A stretch of DNA of 64,000 nt from NCBI RefSeq assembly GCF_003385775.1, contig NZ_QRDP01000004.1, forward strand, positions 2,254,457-2,318,456. The letters run 5' to 3'. The notes under the pieces are model-generated. The model did no database searches and was not told where the DNA came from. It saw nothing but the letters and a program-made list of their open reading frames with translations. The stretch's first letter is position 1. Every line of letters begins with the position of its first letter. Both the position numbers and the translations under genes were made by a program. The stretch is from Parasphingopyxis lamellibrachiae (GTDB taxonomy: Bacteria > Pseudomonadota > Alphaproteobacteria > Sphingomonadales > Sphingomonadaceae). This document shows positions 26,722-36,461 of this stretch, piece after piece.

Positions 26722-27408
26722 TTAACGTTCGGAGAGATAATAGCGTTCATTGGCCCTCAGATCTTCAGCCAGATCGTAAACGATCGGCTGGCCGGTAGGG
26801 ATCTCAAGGCTGGTAATTTCATCGTCGGGAATTTGGGAAAGGTGCTTGACGAGTGCACGCAGCGAGTTGCCATGGGCCGAAATCAGCACGCGCTTTCCTT
26901 CGCGCAGGGCTGGCACGATGCGCGCTTCCCAATAAGGGAGCACGCGTTCGATCGTGTCTTTCAGGCTTTCGCTTTTCGGCACGGTAACCCCGGCATAGCG
27001 GCGATCTGCACTCAGATCATATTGGCTGCCATCATCCATCGGCGGTGGCGGGGTATCGAAGCTGCGGCGCCAGATATGGACCTGCTCGTCGCCATGCTTG
27101 TCCCGGGTTTCCTGTTTGTTGAGTCCGGTCAGCCCGCCATAATGGCGCTCGTTCAGTTGCCAGTTCTTCTCGACCGGCAACCAGAGCCGGTCCATGGCTC
27201 CGAGCGCTAGATTGAGTGTGCGGATGGCGCGGGTCTGGACGCTGGTGAAGCACAGATCATGATCGACGCCCTTTTCGCGCATCAGTTCGCCCGCGGCCCG
27301 CGCTTCGGCAACGCCTTTGTCGGTCAGATCGACATCCCACCAGCCGGTGAAGCGGTTTTCAAGATTCCATTGGGACTGTCCGTGCCGGATAAGGACGAGT
27401 TGAGGCAT
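26722..27408 (-). CDS. gpmA: 2,3-bisphosphoglycerate-dependent phosphoglycerate mutase
   Basis: 228 residues. It interconverts 3- and 2-phosphoglycerate in glycolysis and gluconeogenesis. The phosphohistidine motif is [20 protein letters not shown] (His9), with the second catalytic His in [12 protein letters not shown] and the conserved [16 protein letters not shown] segment. Normal family length. It is on the minus strand, divergent from the dienelactone hydrolase gene. Confidence 0.96.
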   Translation of the reverse strand: MPQLVLIRHGQSQWNLENRFTGWWDVDLTDKGVAEARAAGELMREKGVDHDLCFTSVQTRAIRTLNLALGAMDRLWLPVEKNWQLNERHYGGLTGLNKQETRDKHGDEQVHIWRRSFDTPPPPMDDGSQYDLSADRRYAGVTVPKSESLKDTIERVLPYWEARIVPALREGKRVLISAHGNSLRALVKHLSQIPDDEITSLEIPTGQPIVYDLAEDLRANERYYLSER

Positions 27409-27503
27409 GGGTCTAATACTCCTGTAGCGCTTGGCGCTTTCCTTAACGCGCTCGCGGCGCGATACAATGGGGCCAGCAGGAAACTCAACGGGGGAAACAG
27501 GCA

Positions 27504-28226
27504 GTGGCGATTGAACGCAATGAGATCATCTATGACGGCCCGGGCGGGCCTTTCGAAGGATTGGCCGTGCGCGATACGGACTGGGACGATCCGCGCCCGG
27601 GGGTGATGCTGGTGCCCAATGTGCTGGGCCCGAAGGAAATGGATTTCGCCAATGCCGAGCGGCTGGCGGAACTGGGCTATGCGGCGTTCGTCGCCGATGT
27701 CTACGGACAGGGCAATCGCGCGACCCGCGCAGATGACGATCCCGCCCGTTTCATGAATGCGCTTAATGCCGACCGGGAGATGCTGAGAGACCGGCTGCTT
27801 GCGTCCCTCGCGACCCTCAAAACCCTTGACGGGATAGACCCGGCAAAAACGGCGGCCACCGGCTATTGCTTTGGCGGAAAATGCGTTCTCGATCTTGCGC
27901 GGTGCGGGGCCGACATTTCAGGCGTCGTCAGCTTTCACGGCGTCTATGATCCGCCGCCTTTTCCCAATGTTACGGTAATGACGGCGAAAATCCTCGTCTG
28001 CCACGGCTGGGGCGATCCCCTGGCACCGCCAGAGGTAACGGTGGCGCTGGCGCAGGAATTGACCGCGGGCGGTGCCGACTGGCAAATCCACGCCTATGGC
28101 CATACCGGGCACGGGTTTACCGATATCAGCGCCACCATGCCCGAACGCGGCATCGCCCATCAGCCCGATGCCGACCGGCGAAGCTGGCGGGCCATGCAAG
28201 ATTTTCTGGGAGAGCTTTTTGCCTAA
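27504..28226 (+). CDS. dienelactone hydrolase family protein
   Basis: 240 residues with a GTG start. An alpha/beta hydrolase of the dienelactone hydrolase family: the nucleophile cysteine in [15 protein letters not shown], the acid in [11 protein letters not shown], and the histidine in [10 protein letters not shown]. Such enzymes act on lactones or other esters in the cytoplasm; the true substrate is unknown and no catabolic neighbours are present. Its stop overlaps the stop of the convergent M14 gene by 4 bases. Confidence 0.88.
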   Translation: MAIERNEIIYDGPGGPFEGLAVRDTDWDDPRPGVMLVPNVLGPKEMDFANAERLAELGYAAFVADVYGQGNRATRADDDPARFMNALNADREMLRDRLLASLATLKTLDGIDPAKTAATGYCFGGKCVLDLARCGADISGVVSFHGVYDPPPFPNVTVMTAKILVCHGWGDPLAPPEVTVALAQELTAGGADWQIHAYGHTGHGFTDISATMPERGIAHQPDADRRSWRAMQDFLGELFA

Positions 28227-29347
28227 GCGGGAATCTCATCGATCATGTCGAGCAGAGCAGAGAGGCAGGCGCGGCCAAGCAGCGCGCTGCGCACTGGTGA
28301 CCAGCCAAAATCGGCATCGGGCAGCTCGTGATTGTCCTTGAACGGCATTTCCAGCGTCATCGCGACGCAGCCATAGCGTTCGGCGACCTGATTGGTGGAC
28401 ATGGAGAGGTTCCCCTTGCGCGGTTTCGCGATCGGATAGCCGAGCTTGGTCTGGAAATCCGGTGACGCTTTGAGGAGCGCTGCCAGATAGGTGTCGTAAA
28501 GCTTACCCTGGCGCTCGGTCCAGCTTGGAATGCCTTCGAATCCCGCGATGAAATTGGCGGGAATGGCTTCATCGCCATGCACGTCCATCGCGAAATCGAC
28601 GCCTGTCTTGTCCATATGGTTGCGAACCCACAGCACTTCCGGGCTCTTTTCGGGTGTCGGGGCATGCCATTCGCGGTTGAGGTTGGTGCCGACCGCGTTG
28701 GTGCGCAGATGTCCCCGTTTCGATCCGTCAGGGCACATATTGGGCACGATGTGGAACGTCGCCTTTTGGCGCAGCACCCGCGCGACGGGATCGGACAGGT
28801 CGGTCAGCCGGTCCAGCATCCCTTCCATCCACCATTCGGCCATGGTTTCGCCCGGATGCTGGCGGGCATAGAGCCATACCGACAGCTCGCCCTCGCCGAT
28901 CTTGAAATAGTCGAGTTCCTGTCCGTCGAGCGTCTGGCCCAGCGATGCGTGGAACACGCCTTCGCGGCCCGCAATCTCGCTAACGAGATCATGATGCTGT
29001 TCCATCGTATAGGGCGCGAAATAGGCGAACCAGACGCTGTTCGTATCCGGTGTGTGGCGGATGGTGAGGGTGCCGTCGGCATAGCTGGTTTCTGCCTGGT
29101 GCCACTCCTCCCGGTCGGTCGATACGCGGGCCTCATAATCGACCCATCCCTGCGGATAGGCGCTGTCCCCGGCATTGGTGATGTTGAGAACAAGTTTTTT
29201 GCCTGCACAGCCCGTCACGCGAAAATAGAACCATTGGTAGAAATCGGATTGATGATCCTTGACGATTTCTAGCTGGGCTTCGCTGCCTGAGGTTGAGAGG
29301 AGCCGGATGTTGCCGCCGTCAAAGGCGCTTGAGATGCTGATTGTCAT
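28223..29347 (-). CDS. M14 family zinc carboxypeptidase (cytosolic CCP-like)
   Basis: 374 residues. The N-terminal domain (YQWFYFRVTGCAGKKLVLNI) is the beta-sandwich typical of the cytosolic carboxypeptidase subfamily; the catalytic domain has YARQHPGETMAEWWMEG (H and E zinc ligands), MDVHGDEAIPANF (third ligand) and TLEMPFKD with the catalytic Glu. No signal peptide, so intracellular peptide trimming is likely. Its start overlaps the stop of the DUF4136 lipoprotein gene (ATGA). Confidence 0.9.
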   Translation of the reverse strand: MTISISSAFDGGNIRLLSTSGSEAQLEIVKDHQSDFYQWFYFRVTGCAGKKLVLNITNAGDSAYPQGWVDYEARVSTDREEWHQAETSYADGTLTIRHTPDTNSVWFAYFAPYTMEQHHDLVSEIAGREGVFHASLGQTLDGQELDYFKIGEGELSVWLYARQHPGETMAEWWMEGMLDRLTDLSDPVARVLRQKATFHIVPNMCPDGSKRGHLRTNAVGTNLNREWHAPTPEKSPEVLWVRNHMDKTGVDFAMDVHGDEAIPANFIAGFEGIPSWTERQGKLYDTYLAALLKASPDFQTKLGYPIAKPRKGNLSMSTNQVAERYGCVAMTLEMPFKDNHELPDADFGWSPVRSALLGRACLSALLDMIDEIPA

Positions 29348-29934
29348 TCGACGGTGATAGTGCGCCCCGACTCGCCTGGGAAGTCCTGAAACAGGGCAGC
29401 GGCAAGGCGTTGAACGATCTCTGCAGGGCTTTCAGCGCCTGGCTGAGTAACGCGCGTTGCAGTGCCCTCCCAGATCACCGTCCCTTCGGAGCGTCGCTTG
29501 AGCGCCACCGAGAGTTCAGTGACGATCACTTCACCGCCACGCGATCCGCCGATGCCAAAACTCGTTCCCAGGCCGATGCCCGTGCGGCGACCGAATGTGC
29601 CTCCGCCGATGCCGATGCTGAAGGGTGAGCGCCTGGCGACTTCCTCACGCGTACCGCGGTCGACATTGATAACCGCGATCATCTCGGCGTCTTCCAGCGC
29701 TGTCTGCGTAAAGCCGATGCCCGCGAGCTGATCCGCGACAATATTCGCATATTGCCGAAATTCGAGGCTGTTTTCCTGTCCGGGATCTGCCGGCTCCATA
29801 TTGATTGCCTGAGCCGGGATGGTCTGACCAAGATGGAAGCGCGTGACTTCGGTGCCGCGCTGGTTTGGCGTTGCGCAAGCCGCAATCAGGGCAAGCGCCG
29901 CCATGGCAGAACTGCGTGTAAGCATCTTTTTCAT
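29344..29934 (-). CDS. DUF4136 domain-containing lipoprotein
   Basis: 196 residues with a lipoprotein signal and lipobox ending IAAC (SSAMAALALIAACATPN). The mature part (FHLGQTIPAQAINMEP, LEFRQYANIVADQLAGIGF, AVINVDRGTREE, VTELSVALKRRSEGTVIWEG) fits DUF4136, a family of small outer-membrane-associated lipoproteins of unknown role. A Gly-rich loop (GIGGGTFGRRTGIGLG) is in the middle. The ATG at 29934 begins the signal peptide; longer readings of the frame run through galE antisense. Confidence 0.87.
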   Translation of the reverse strand: MKKMLTRSSAMAALALIAACATPNQRGTEVTRFHLGQTIPAQAINMEPADPGQENSLEFRQYANIVADQLAGIGFTQTALEDAEMIAVINVDRGTREEVARRSPFSIGIGGGTFGRRTGIGLGTSFGIGGSRGGEVIVTELSVALKRRSEGTVIWEGTATRVTQPGAESPAEIVQRLAAALFQDFPGESGRTITVE

Positions 29935-30016
29935 AAAGGCTCTCCATATCGCGACCCACCGCGCTATAGGACAAACAACGATTGTGACACGAAAAGGCTG
30001 CATAGGGGAGTCAGGA

Positions 30017-31015
30017 ATGACAGATAAACCGGCAATTCTGGTAACCGGAGGCGCGGGATATATCGGCAGCCATGCGGTTTTGGCCCTGCTCGATGCGGGC
30101 TGGCCCGTCGTGGTTATCGACAATCTGGTCACAGGCTTCCGCTGGGCGGTTCCCGATGGCGCGACCTTTGTGGAAGGGGATATCGCCGACGTCGAGCTTG
30201 TGGGCAGTATCATAACCGATCACTCGATCCGCGCGATCATGCATTTCGCCGGATCCGTGGTTGTGCCCGAATCGGTCGAGAACCCGCTGAAATATTATGA
30301 CAATAACACGGCCAGGAGCCGTAGCCTGATCGAAACGGCGGTTGCGCAGGGTGTGCCGCACTTCATCTTTTCCTCGACCGCCGCGACCTATGGCATTCCC
30401 GAAACGAGCCCGGTTACCGAATCCATGCCGACCGATCCGATCAATCCCTATGGCCGGTCGAAGCTGATGACCGAATGGATGCTGCGCGATACGGCCGCTG
30501 CGCATCCGGTCAATTATTGCGCGCTGCGCTATTTCAATGTGGCCGGCGCGGATCCCGAGGGCCGTTCCGGCCAGTCGACAGTCGGGGCAACCCATCTGAT
30601 CAAGGTCGCCGTGGAGGCTGCGCTCGGCAAGCGTGACGCCGTGGCGGTTTTCGGCACCGACTATGACACGCCCGATGGAACCGGCGTACGCGACTATATC
30701 CATGTAACCGACCTTGCCGCCGCGCATCTCGACGCCCTCGAAAAACTGATCGCCGAGCCCGGGAATAGCCATATTCTCAATTGCGGCTATGGCACGGGAT
30801 TCTCGGTGCTCGATGTCCTGGACAGCGTCGACCGGGTGGCGGGTGTCACCATCGAACGGTCTCTCGAGCCGCGCCGTGCTGGCGATCCCGATGCTTTGAT
30901 AGCCGACAACAGCGCGATTCTGGCAACCTTGCCCTGGCGGCCACGCCATGCCGATCTCGACGGCATCGTTGCCGACGCGCTGGCCTGGGAAAAGAAGCTT
31001 GGCGAGCGCGGCTAG
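30017..31015 (+). CDS. galE: UDP-glucose 4-epimerase
   Basis: 332 residues. It interconverts UDP-glucose and UDP-galactose with bound NAD, for surface polysaccharide or galactose metabolism. The NAD-binding GGAGYIGS is at 11-18, the catalytic Tyr145 and Lys149 are in NPYGRSK, and YFNVAGADPEG and GVRDYIHVTDLAAAH complete the family signature. The ATG at 30017 has AGGA in front. The stop overlaps that of the convergent beta-propeller lipoprotein. Confidence 0.95.
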   Translation: MTDKPAILVTGGAGYIGSHAVLALLDAGWPVVVIDNLVTGFRWAVPDGATFVEGDIADVELVGSIITDHSIRAIMHFAGSVVVPESVENPLKYYDNNTARSRSLIETAVAQGVPHFIFSSTAATYGIPETSPVTESMPTDPINPYGRSKLMTEWMLRDTAAAHPVNYCALRYFNVAGADPEGRSGQSTVGATHLIKVAVEAALGKRDAVAVFGTDYDTPDGTGVRDYIHVTDLAAAHLDALEKLIAEPGNSHILNCGYGTGFSVLDVLDSVDRVAGVTIERSLEPRRAGDPDALIADNSAILATLPWRPRHADLDGIVADALAWEKKLGERG

Positions 31016-32013
31016 CGGGTCGGTCTTATCGTCGTAACGGCCAGCCCGTCGCTGTCTTCGCCGGCATCGTATCGCCGTGAGACCTCGCCGCGCACCATAT
31101 TGACCGCGGCGATCTGGTTGCGGCCGGTTTCCGCTACATAGAGGGTCTCGCCATCGTCCGAGAAGAGGATGGTGACTTGCGCCGCTTCAGCGCTTCCCGA
31201 TACCGGTATCGTGCGGGTTACAGTGCGGCCTGCCGCATCGATCAGCGTCAGGCTGCCATCGGCATAGTTTGACGTGACGACGGTTTCTCCGTCCGGACTT
31301 ATCGCGACGCGGATCGGGAAATTGCCGACCGGGATTTCGGCGAGCGTTTCAAAGCTCCGGGCATCGATCGCATAGAGTAGGGCATTGTCCCGATCCGCGA
31401 TCCACAGCGTCGATCCGTCCTGCGAAAGCGCCAGGCCTTCCGGCGTATCGCCGACGTCCAGGTCGGTTATCTTTTCACCGGCGACAAGATCGATCACGCT
31501 GACCGTGCCGCTTCCCATATTCGCCACATAGGCCCGGTCGAAAAACGCACTTACCGTAACCATGTGCGATCCCTGCTGGCCGGTCGCGATTTGCGATACC
31601 GAGCGGTCGGTCAGGTTTACAATCGTCAAGCTGTTGCTGCCCTCTGTTGTCGCGATCAACCGGTTGTCCGGCAGCCACAGCAATCCATGCGGCCGGCGGT
31701 TGGGGGTAAGGTCGATCCGATCCACACGGCTTGCGCTGGCAATGTCGATGATATCGATTGTCGTGCCGCCATAGGCGACCACGGCCGCTTGCTGGCCATC
31801 GGGCGAAATGGCTATTTCATGAGGCTGGTGGCCAGTGTTCAGTCGGGCATATTCGCGGCCTGTTTCAAGGTCGATGAGGCTGACCGTGTCCTCCCCCTTG
31901 TTGCCGGTGATCAGAACGTCACCGACGATCGGCATGCGGCTGCCCTGTTCGGCGCCATTCGCTGCCGGGCTGCAGGCTGTCAGAAGCAGGATAAGGGGAA
32001 TGAACAATTTCAT
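31012..32013 (-). CDS. beta-propeller lipoprotein (YVTN/NHL-type repeats)
   Basis: 333 residues with a lipoprotein signal (LFIPLILLLTAC). The mature protein is a string of repeats of about 42 residues with the pattern of YVTN propellers: GNKGEDTVSLIDLETGRE, AISPDGQQAAVVAYGG, VANMGSGTVSVIDLVAGEKI, ALSQDGSTLWIADRDN, AISPDGETVVTSNYADGS. Probably a six- or seven-bladed propeller exposed in the periplasm or on the surface. Function unknown. It is preceded 11 bases upstream by the phosphatase gene on the same strand. Confidence 0.87.
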   Translation of the reverse strand: MKLFIPLILLLTACSPAANGAEQGSRMPIVGDVLITGNKGEDTVSLIDLETGREYARLNTGHQPHEIAISPDGQQAAVVAYGGTTIDIIDIASASRVDRIDLTPNRRPHGLLWLPDNRLIATTEGSNSLTIVNLTDRSVSQIATGQQGSHMVTVSAFFDRAYVANMGSGTVSVIDLVAGEKITDLDVGDTPEGLALSQDGSTLWIADRDNALLYAIDARSFETLAEIPVGNFPIRVAISPDGETVVTSNYADGSLTLIDAAGRTVTRTIPVSGSAEAAQVTILFSDDGETLYVAETGRNQIAAVNMVRGEVSRRYDAGEDSDGLAVTTIRPTR

Positions 32014-32024
32014 GGTGTGGGGCC

Positions 32025-32831
32025 CTAGCTTTGGATGAACCAGCGAGCGCTGCCTTCAAGGCCGAGCGCAGTCAGAGTGTTGCTGAAATAGGCGCCGGTG
32101 TCGATGCCGATCCGGTTATGCCGGCTTTCCGGCTGCGGAGAGATGGAATGGCCATGGACGACAATCGCGCCATGGTCCGATTCGCTGTCCAGAAATTCGG
32201 AGCGGATCCAGAGCAGATCCTTTGGCTTTTGATCGGCGACGGCGATGCCCGGCCGGATGCCCGCATGCGCAAAAATATAATCGCCCCGCTGAAGGAGGGT
32301 CGGACGATCATGGAGCCAGTCTCTGTGCTTGTCGGGGACAAGCGTTCGCGCGGCTTCGGAAATATCTGCGCTATCCCCTGCCGCCAGCAAATCGGGCGGC
32401 ACGCCATAGCTGAGCAGTGTTTCCCGGCCGCCATAGCCAAGCCAGCTGTCCATCCATTCGGTCTGTCCCTCAAGGACGGCAAGCAATGAGGCTTCATGAT
32501 TGCCGAGCAGTGCGTCCATGGTGGCAAAGCCGCCTGACCAGCTTCGGGCATGATCGATAACTTTGGCCGAATCGGGGCCGCGGTCGATCAGGTCGCCGAG
32601 CAGGATGATGGCCGTGCTGGCGCTGCCCCGCTTTGCATTGTCGGCCTCGATTTTCTCGAGCAGCGCCTCGAACAGATCGAACCGGCCATGAATATCGCCT
32701 ATCGCATACAGCCGGTCGCCTTTGGGCAGGCTGTGGGGCGACGGACTGCGAAACGGCGATTTCAACCGGAACTCCATGGGTTTGAATACGCGGCGATGCT
32801 TGACTTTGGCGCTGCGCGACCATAGGTGCAC
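32025..32831 (-). CDS. PPP-type metallophosphoesterase
   Basis: 268 residues from a GTG start, or 250 from an ATG at 32777. The three metal-binding blocks of serine/threonine-type phosphatases are intact: [26 protein letters not shown] and [10 protein letters not shown], with later histidines in FAHAGIRPG and VVHGHS. Size and motifs fit bacterial PrpA/ApaH-like enzymes; protein phosphatase or nucleotide hydrolase activity cannot be separated here. Probably cotranscribed with the propeller lipoprotein. Confidence 0.9.
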   Translation of the reverse strand: MHLWSRSAKVKHRRVFKPMEFRLKSPFRSPSPHSLPKGDRLYAIGDIHGRFDLFEALLEKIEADNAKRGSASTAIILLGDLIDRGPDSAKVIDHARSWSGGFATMDALLGNHEASLLAVLEGQTEWMDSWLGYGGRETLLSYGVPPDLLAAGDSADISEAARTLVPDKHRDWLHDRPTLLQRGDYIFAHAGIRPGIAVADQKPKDLLWIRSEFLDSESDHGAIVVHGHSISPQPESRHNRIGIDTGAYFSNTLTALGLEGSARWFIQS

Positions 32832-32876
32832 GCTTCGTTTCCGACAACTGAGATAGCAAAAAGGCCGGGCAGCGCC

Positions 32877-33002
32877 ATGAAAGTCCGTAATTCACTGAAA
32901 TCGCTCAAGGGCCGTCATCGCGACAACCGCGTGATTCGTCGCCGTGGCCGTACCTATGTGATCAACAAGACCAACCGCAGGTTCAAAGCGCGCCAGGGCT
33001 AA
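32877..33002 (+). CDS. rpmJ: 50S ribosomal protein L36
   Basis: 41 residues, too short for usual length filters. The sequence [20 protein letters not shown] followed by [20 protein letters not shown] is the L36 of alphaproteobacteria. This version lacks the four zinc-binding cysteines of the other L36 type (only Ser, His and Arg appear at those places). The stop overlaps the start of the HAD gene (TAATG). Confidence 0.95.
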   Translation: MKVRNSLKSLKGRHRDNRVIRRRGRTYVINKTNRRFKARQG

Positions 33003-33610
33003 TGGCTGTTCGCGCTGCCGTCTTCGACGTTGGCAATGTACTGTATCGCTGGGATCCGCGCTTTCTTTTCGAAAAGCTGATCCCCGACCCGCAAGAGCGG
33101 GACTGGTTTCTCCAAAATGTCGTTACGATGGACTGGCATGCACAGCATGATGCCGGTCGTCCGCTTGCGGCGATGGTGGCCGAACGCAGCGCAAAATTCC
33201 CCAAATATGCAGGCCTCATTCAGGCCTATGTCGATCGCTGGCTGGAAACGATACCGGGGCCGGTTCCCGGTGTGCATCCGCTGGTGGCAGAGCTGGCGCG
33301 GCGCGATATACCGCTGTTTGCCATCACCAATTTCGGCGCTGAATTCTGGGAGCTGTTCCGCCCCGAGGCTCCGGTTATCGGGCATTTCGCTGACATCGTG
33401 ATTTCCGGCCGTGAAAAGCTGATCAAGCCCGATCCGGCAATTTACCGGCTGGCGCTCGAGCGTTTCTCGCTGGAGCCCGGCGAGGCTCTGTTCATCGATG
33501 ACCGGGAAGAAAATATCCGCGCCGGCGAGAAAGAGGGCTTTGTCGGCCATCATTTCACCGATGCCGATCGGTTGGCGGAGGCCCTGCGCGGCCATGGATT
33601 TCTGGCCTGA
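33002..33610 (+). CDS. HAD family hydrolase
   Basis: 202 residues of the HAD-IA subgroup: motif I FDVGNVLYRWDPRF, a cap region, motif II AITNFGAEFW, motif III Lys in SGREKLIKPDPAIY, motif IV FIDDREENIRAGEK. The second Asp of the usual DxD is replaced by Gly, as in haloacid-dehalogenase and epoxide-hydrolase N-domain relatives, so a phosphatase of unknown substrate is the cautious call. Coupled to rpmJ and 4 bases from the stop of the convergent pyk. Confidence 0.88.
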   Translation: MAVRAAVFDVGNVLYRWDPRFLFEKLIPDPQERDWFLQNVVTMDWHAQHDAGRPLAAMVAERSAKFPKYAGLIQAYVDRWLETIPGPVPGVHPLVAELARRDIPLFAITNFGAEFWELFRPEAPVIGHFADIVISGREKLIKPDPAIYRLALERFSLEPGEALFIDDREENIRAGEKEGFVGHHFTDADRLAEALRGHGFLA

Positions 33611-33614
33611 CCGC

Positions 33615-35093
33615 CTAGCCGTCGCGCTCGATTTCAGCTTCCGTATGGCGTTTCAGTTCGTCGCCGGCCAGCCGGACGATATGAAGCACATTGGTGGATC
33701 CGGGCGTCCCGAACGGCACGCCGGCCATCACGATAACCCGGTCTCCACCCTTCGCAATCTGGGCGCGCAGGGCCATGCGTTTCGATTTGTCGACCATCTG
33801 CTCGAAATTGTTGACGTCACGCGTGTGGACCGAATGCGCTCCCCATAACAGGCCCAGCCTGCGGGCGGTCTTGAGCTTCGGTGTGAGGACGAGCAACGGC
33901 ACAGACGGGCGTTCACGCGAAACCCGACGGGCCGTCGATCCGGATGTCGTGAAACAGATGATCGCATGGGCATTCACAGTCTGGGCGATGCCGTTCGAGG
34001 CCTCTGCCAGCGCATCGGCGCTGGTGGAATCGGGAAGCGTTTCGGTGAAATGGACCCGCGCCCAATGGCTGGGGTCGGCTTCCACCGCCGTCGCGATCTT
34101 GTCCATCATTGCGACCGATTCTTTCGGCCAGTCACCGGCAGCGCTTTCGGCGGAGAGCATGATGGCGTCGGCCCCGTCATACACGGCGGTGGCGACGTCG
34201 GAGACTTCCGCCCGGGTTGGCGTGGGTGAGCGGATCATCGATTCGAGCATCTGCGTGGCAACCACAACCGGCCGCCCGAGCATGCGGGCTTTTTCGATTA
34301 TCTGCTTCTGGAGCGGGGGAACGTCTTCGGGTGGAATTTCCACGCCAAGATCGCCGCGCGCCACCATCACGGCATCCACGGCTTCGAGAATTTCGTCGAT
34401 CCGTTTGACCGCCGAAGGCTTTTCTATCTTGGCGAGCAGGGCTGCACGGCCCTGTATCAGTTTCCTCGCCTCCGCCGCATCTTCCGGTTTCTGGACGAAG
34501 GATAATGCGATCCAGTCTACCCCCTGATCGAGTGCAAAGGTGAGGTCTGCACGGTCCTTGTCAGTCATCGCCGCCATTGGAATGACGACGTCTGGGACGT
34601 TGAGGCCCTTGTTGTTGGAGAGCGGCCCGCCGACTTCCACGGTCGTTTCGATCGCCGCCGATCCGGCCTTGGTCACGCGCAGCACGATTTTGCCGTCGTC
34701 GAGCAGCAATCGCGCGCCCTTCTCAATCGCCTGGAAGATTTCGGGATGGGGCAGGGTAACGCGGCTCGCATCTCCGGGGCTGACATCGCTATCCAGCGTG
34801 AACGAACTGTCGGTTTTCAGCTGCACAAGGCCATCCGCAAACTCGCCTACCCGCAATTTCGGTCCCTGAAGGTCGGCAAGGATCGTCATCGGGCGGCGAA
34901 TGTCTTTTTCCAGCGCCCGGATCGATGCGATCACCTGCTGATGGTTTTCATGGCTGCCATGGCTCATATTGATCCGGAAGGCGTCCGCGCCTGCAAGATA
35001 GAGCTTGCGGATCATCGCCGGATCGGCGCTCGAAGGCCCGAGCGTGGCAAGAATGCGGACCTTGCGCTGGCGCGGGGCAGTGTCTGAAATCAC
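33615..35093 (-). CDS. pyk: pyruvate kinase
   Basis: 492 residues. It makes pyruvate and ATP from phosphoenolpyruvate and ADP. Clear blocks: RKVRILATLGPSSADPAMIR, NMSHGSHENHQQ, DLQGPKLRVGEF, the active-site Lys/Glu region LLAKIEKPSAVKRIDEI, VMVARGDLGVEIPPEDVP, and ATQMLESMIRSPTPTRAEVSD. The C-terminal allosteric domain is present. Divergent from DUF1244. Confidence 0.97.
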   Translation of the reverse strand: MISDTAPRQRKVRILATLGPSSADPAMIRKLYLAGADAFRINMSHGSHENHQQVIASIRALEKDIRRPMTILADLQGPKLRVGEFADGLVQLKTDSSFTLDSDVSPGDASRVTLPHPEIFQAIEKGARLLLDDGKIVLRVTKAGSAAIETTVEVGGPLSNNKGLNVPDVVIPMAAMTDKDRADLTFALDQGVDWIALSFVQKPEDAAEARKLIQGRAALLAKIEKPSAVKRIDEILEAVDAVMVARGDLGVEIPPEDVPPLQKQIIEKARMLGRPVVVATQMLESMIRSPTPTRAEVSDVATAVYDGADAIMLSAESAAGDWPKESVAMMDKIATAVEADPSHWARVHFTETLPDSTSADALAEASNGIAQTVNAHAIICFTTSGSTARRVSRERPSVPLLVLTPKLKTARRLGLLWGAHSVHTRDVNNFEQMVDKSKRMALRAQIAKGGDRVIVMAGVPFGTPGSTNVLHIVRLAGDELKRHTEAEIERDG

Positions 35094-35174
35094 AACGCCT
35101 CCTGACTGGCTGGACTTATGGTTGCGGCTCTATAGCCTTATCATGACAGTGCAACTGCAACGGAGCCACTTTCG

Positions 35175-35489
35175 ATGTCCGATTCCCCCATCATGCCCGA
35201 GATTGACGATGCGGTTGCGGCCGCCGCGTTTCGCCGCCTGGTTTCTCATCTGCGCCACCGGACGGATGCGCAGAATATCGATTTGATGGGTCTGTCCGGC
35301 TTCTGCCGCAACTGCCTGTCGGACTGGATTTCGGAGGCATCGGCGGACCAGGACATCAACCTGCCCAAAGAAGAGGCCCGTGCTGCCATATACGGCATGC
35401 CCTATGCCGAGTGGAAAGAAAGGTATCAGGAAGAGGCGACGCCCGAACAGTTGCAGCGGATGAAGGACAGCATCGCGAAGAACGCTTGA
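35175..35489 (+). CDS. DUF1244 domain-containing protein
   Basis: 104 residues. The conserved core FRRLVSHLRHRTDAQNIDLM, LSGFCRNCLSDWI, EEARAAIYGMPYAEWKERYQ identifies DUF1244, an all-helical small protein found widely in proteobacteria. The CRNC pair is invariant in the family and may bind a metal. No function established. GapR follows 61 bases downstream in the same direction. Confidence 0.92.
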   Translation: MSDSPIMPEIDDAVAAAAFRRLVSHLRHRTDAQNIDLMGLSGFCRNCLSDWISEASADQDINLPKEEARAAIYGMPYAEWKERYQEEATPEQLQRMKDSIAKNA

Positions 35490-35550
35490 GGCTTTTCTCA
35501 TGCTCGCCTAGAGCCTCGCGCTTTCCCTATTCCAGCAGAAAGACATCACC

Positions 35551-35793
35551 ATGGCAGATGGCACGGTACAGGCAGACAGGCTCAGGCTTTTGATCGAGCG
35601 AATCGAACGGCTCGAGGAAGAAAAAAAGGCCATGGCTGACGATATCAAAGACGTTTACGCCGAGGCCAAGGCGGTCGGTTATGATCCCAAGATCATGCGC
35701 AAGGTCGTAAGCCTCAGAAAAATGGATACGAATGATCGGCGCGAGCAGGACGACCTGCTGGAAACCTACAAGGCTGCTCTCGGTATAGACTGA
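35551..35793 (+). CDS. GapR family DNA-binding protein (DUF2312)
   Basis: 80 residues, near full length for the family. It is almost entirely helical, with [40 protein letters not shown] and [20 protein letters not shown] matching GapR, the essential nucleoid protein of Caulobacter that encircles overtwisted AT-rich DNA and aids topoisomerases. The ATG at 35551 is the only sensible start. The family assignment is firm; the physiological role is taken from Caulobacter. Confidence 0.93.
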   Translation: MADGTVQADRLRLLIERIERLEEEKKAMADDIKDVYAEAKAVGYDPKIMRKVVSLRKMDTNDRREQDDLLETYKAALGID

Positions 35794-35853
35794 GGGTGAA
35801 ATTGCCCGGCTGACCGACTTGGTTTACATTCAGGCCGCGACAGGGAGCCGGGC

Positions 35854-35904
35854 ATGATCACCAAGACAGGGCCGCATATCGAATCGCCTTCGCTTGGCAG
35901 ATGA
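35854..35904 (+). CDS. possible 16-codon leader ORF
   Basis: An ATG at 35854 with GGGAG six bases upstream opens a 16-codon frame (MITKTGPHIESPSLGR) whose TGA overlaps the ATG of the acetyltransferase gene. The acetyltransferase itself has no good ribosome binding site, so it may be translated only by coupling to this leader. No similarity known; it may be regulatory rather than a functional peptide. Confidence 0.4.
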   Translation: MITKTGPHIESPSLGR

Positions 35905-36392
35905 CCGTTGCGGTTCGCCTGGGCCGGGCCGATGACGCCGAACGCTGCCGGGCGATCTATGCGCCGTTCGTCGAAAACACCTGGATCAGTTTCGAGGAGG
36001 AAGTGCCGTCACTGCGCGAAATGGCGCGGCGGATCGAAGGCTATGGTTCTTCGCACGGCTGGGTGGTTGCCGAGCTGGACGGCGAGGTTGCCGGCTATGC
36101 CTATGGATCGCCGCACCGACTGCGCCATGCCTATCGCTTTGCCTGCGATGTCGCCATTTACGTGCCGGATGCGAATATCGGCCAGGGCATCGGCCGGGCT
36201 CTGTATGAGGGGCTGTTCCCGATACTGGCGGGTAACGAGGTCCATGCCGCCTTTGCCGGTATAGCGCTTCCCAATGATGCCAGCGAAGCTTTGCACAAGG
36301 CTGTCGGTTTCACCCCGGTCGGCATTTACCGCGAGGTGGGCTGGAAGTTTGGTGGATGGCGCGATGTCGCCTGGTGGCAGCGGCTGGTTTGA
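35901..36392 (+). CDS. GNAT acetyltransferase (phosphinothricin acetyltransferase-like)
   Basis: 163 residues. The pattern AVRLGRADDAERCRAIYAPF, TWISFEEEVPS, GWVVAELDGEVAGYAYGSPH, SVAI-like DVAIYVPDANIGQGIGRALY (acetyl-CoA binding) and LHKAVGFTPVGIYREVGWKF is that of the Pat/Bar subfamily, which acetylates amino-acid-like amines such as phosphinothricin or methionine derivatives. Substrate here is unproven. Its ATG overlaps the stop of a 16-codon ORF. Confidence 0.9.
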   Translation: MTVAVRLGRADDAERCRAIYAPFVENTWISFEEEVPSLREMARRIEGYGSSHGWVVAELDGEVAGYAYGSPHRLRHAYRFACDVAIYVPDANIGQGIGRALYEGLFPILAGNEVHAAFAGIALPNDASEALHKAVGFTPVGIYREVGWKFGGWRDVAWWQRLV

Positions 36393-36461
36393 CGTTGCGC
36401 GCGGCCCGCCTGCTAAGCTAAGGCCGCATCAGACCAACATTGACGGGAATAGCAAGACTTC

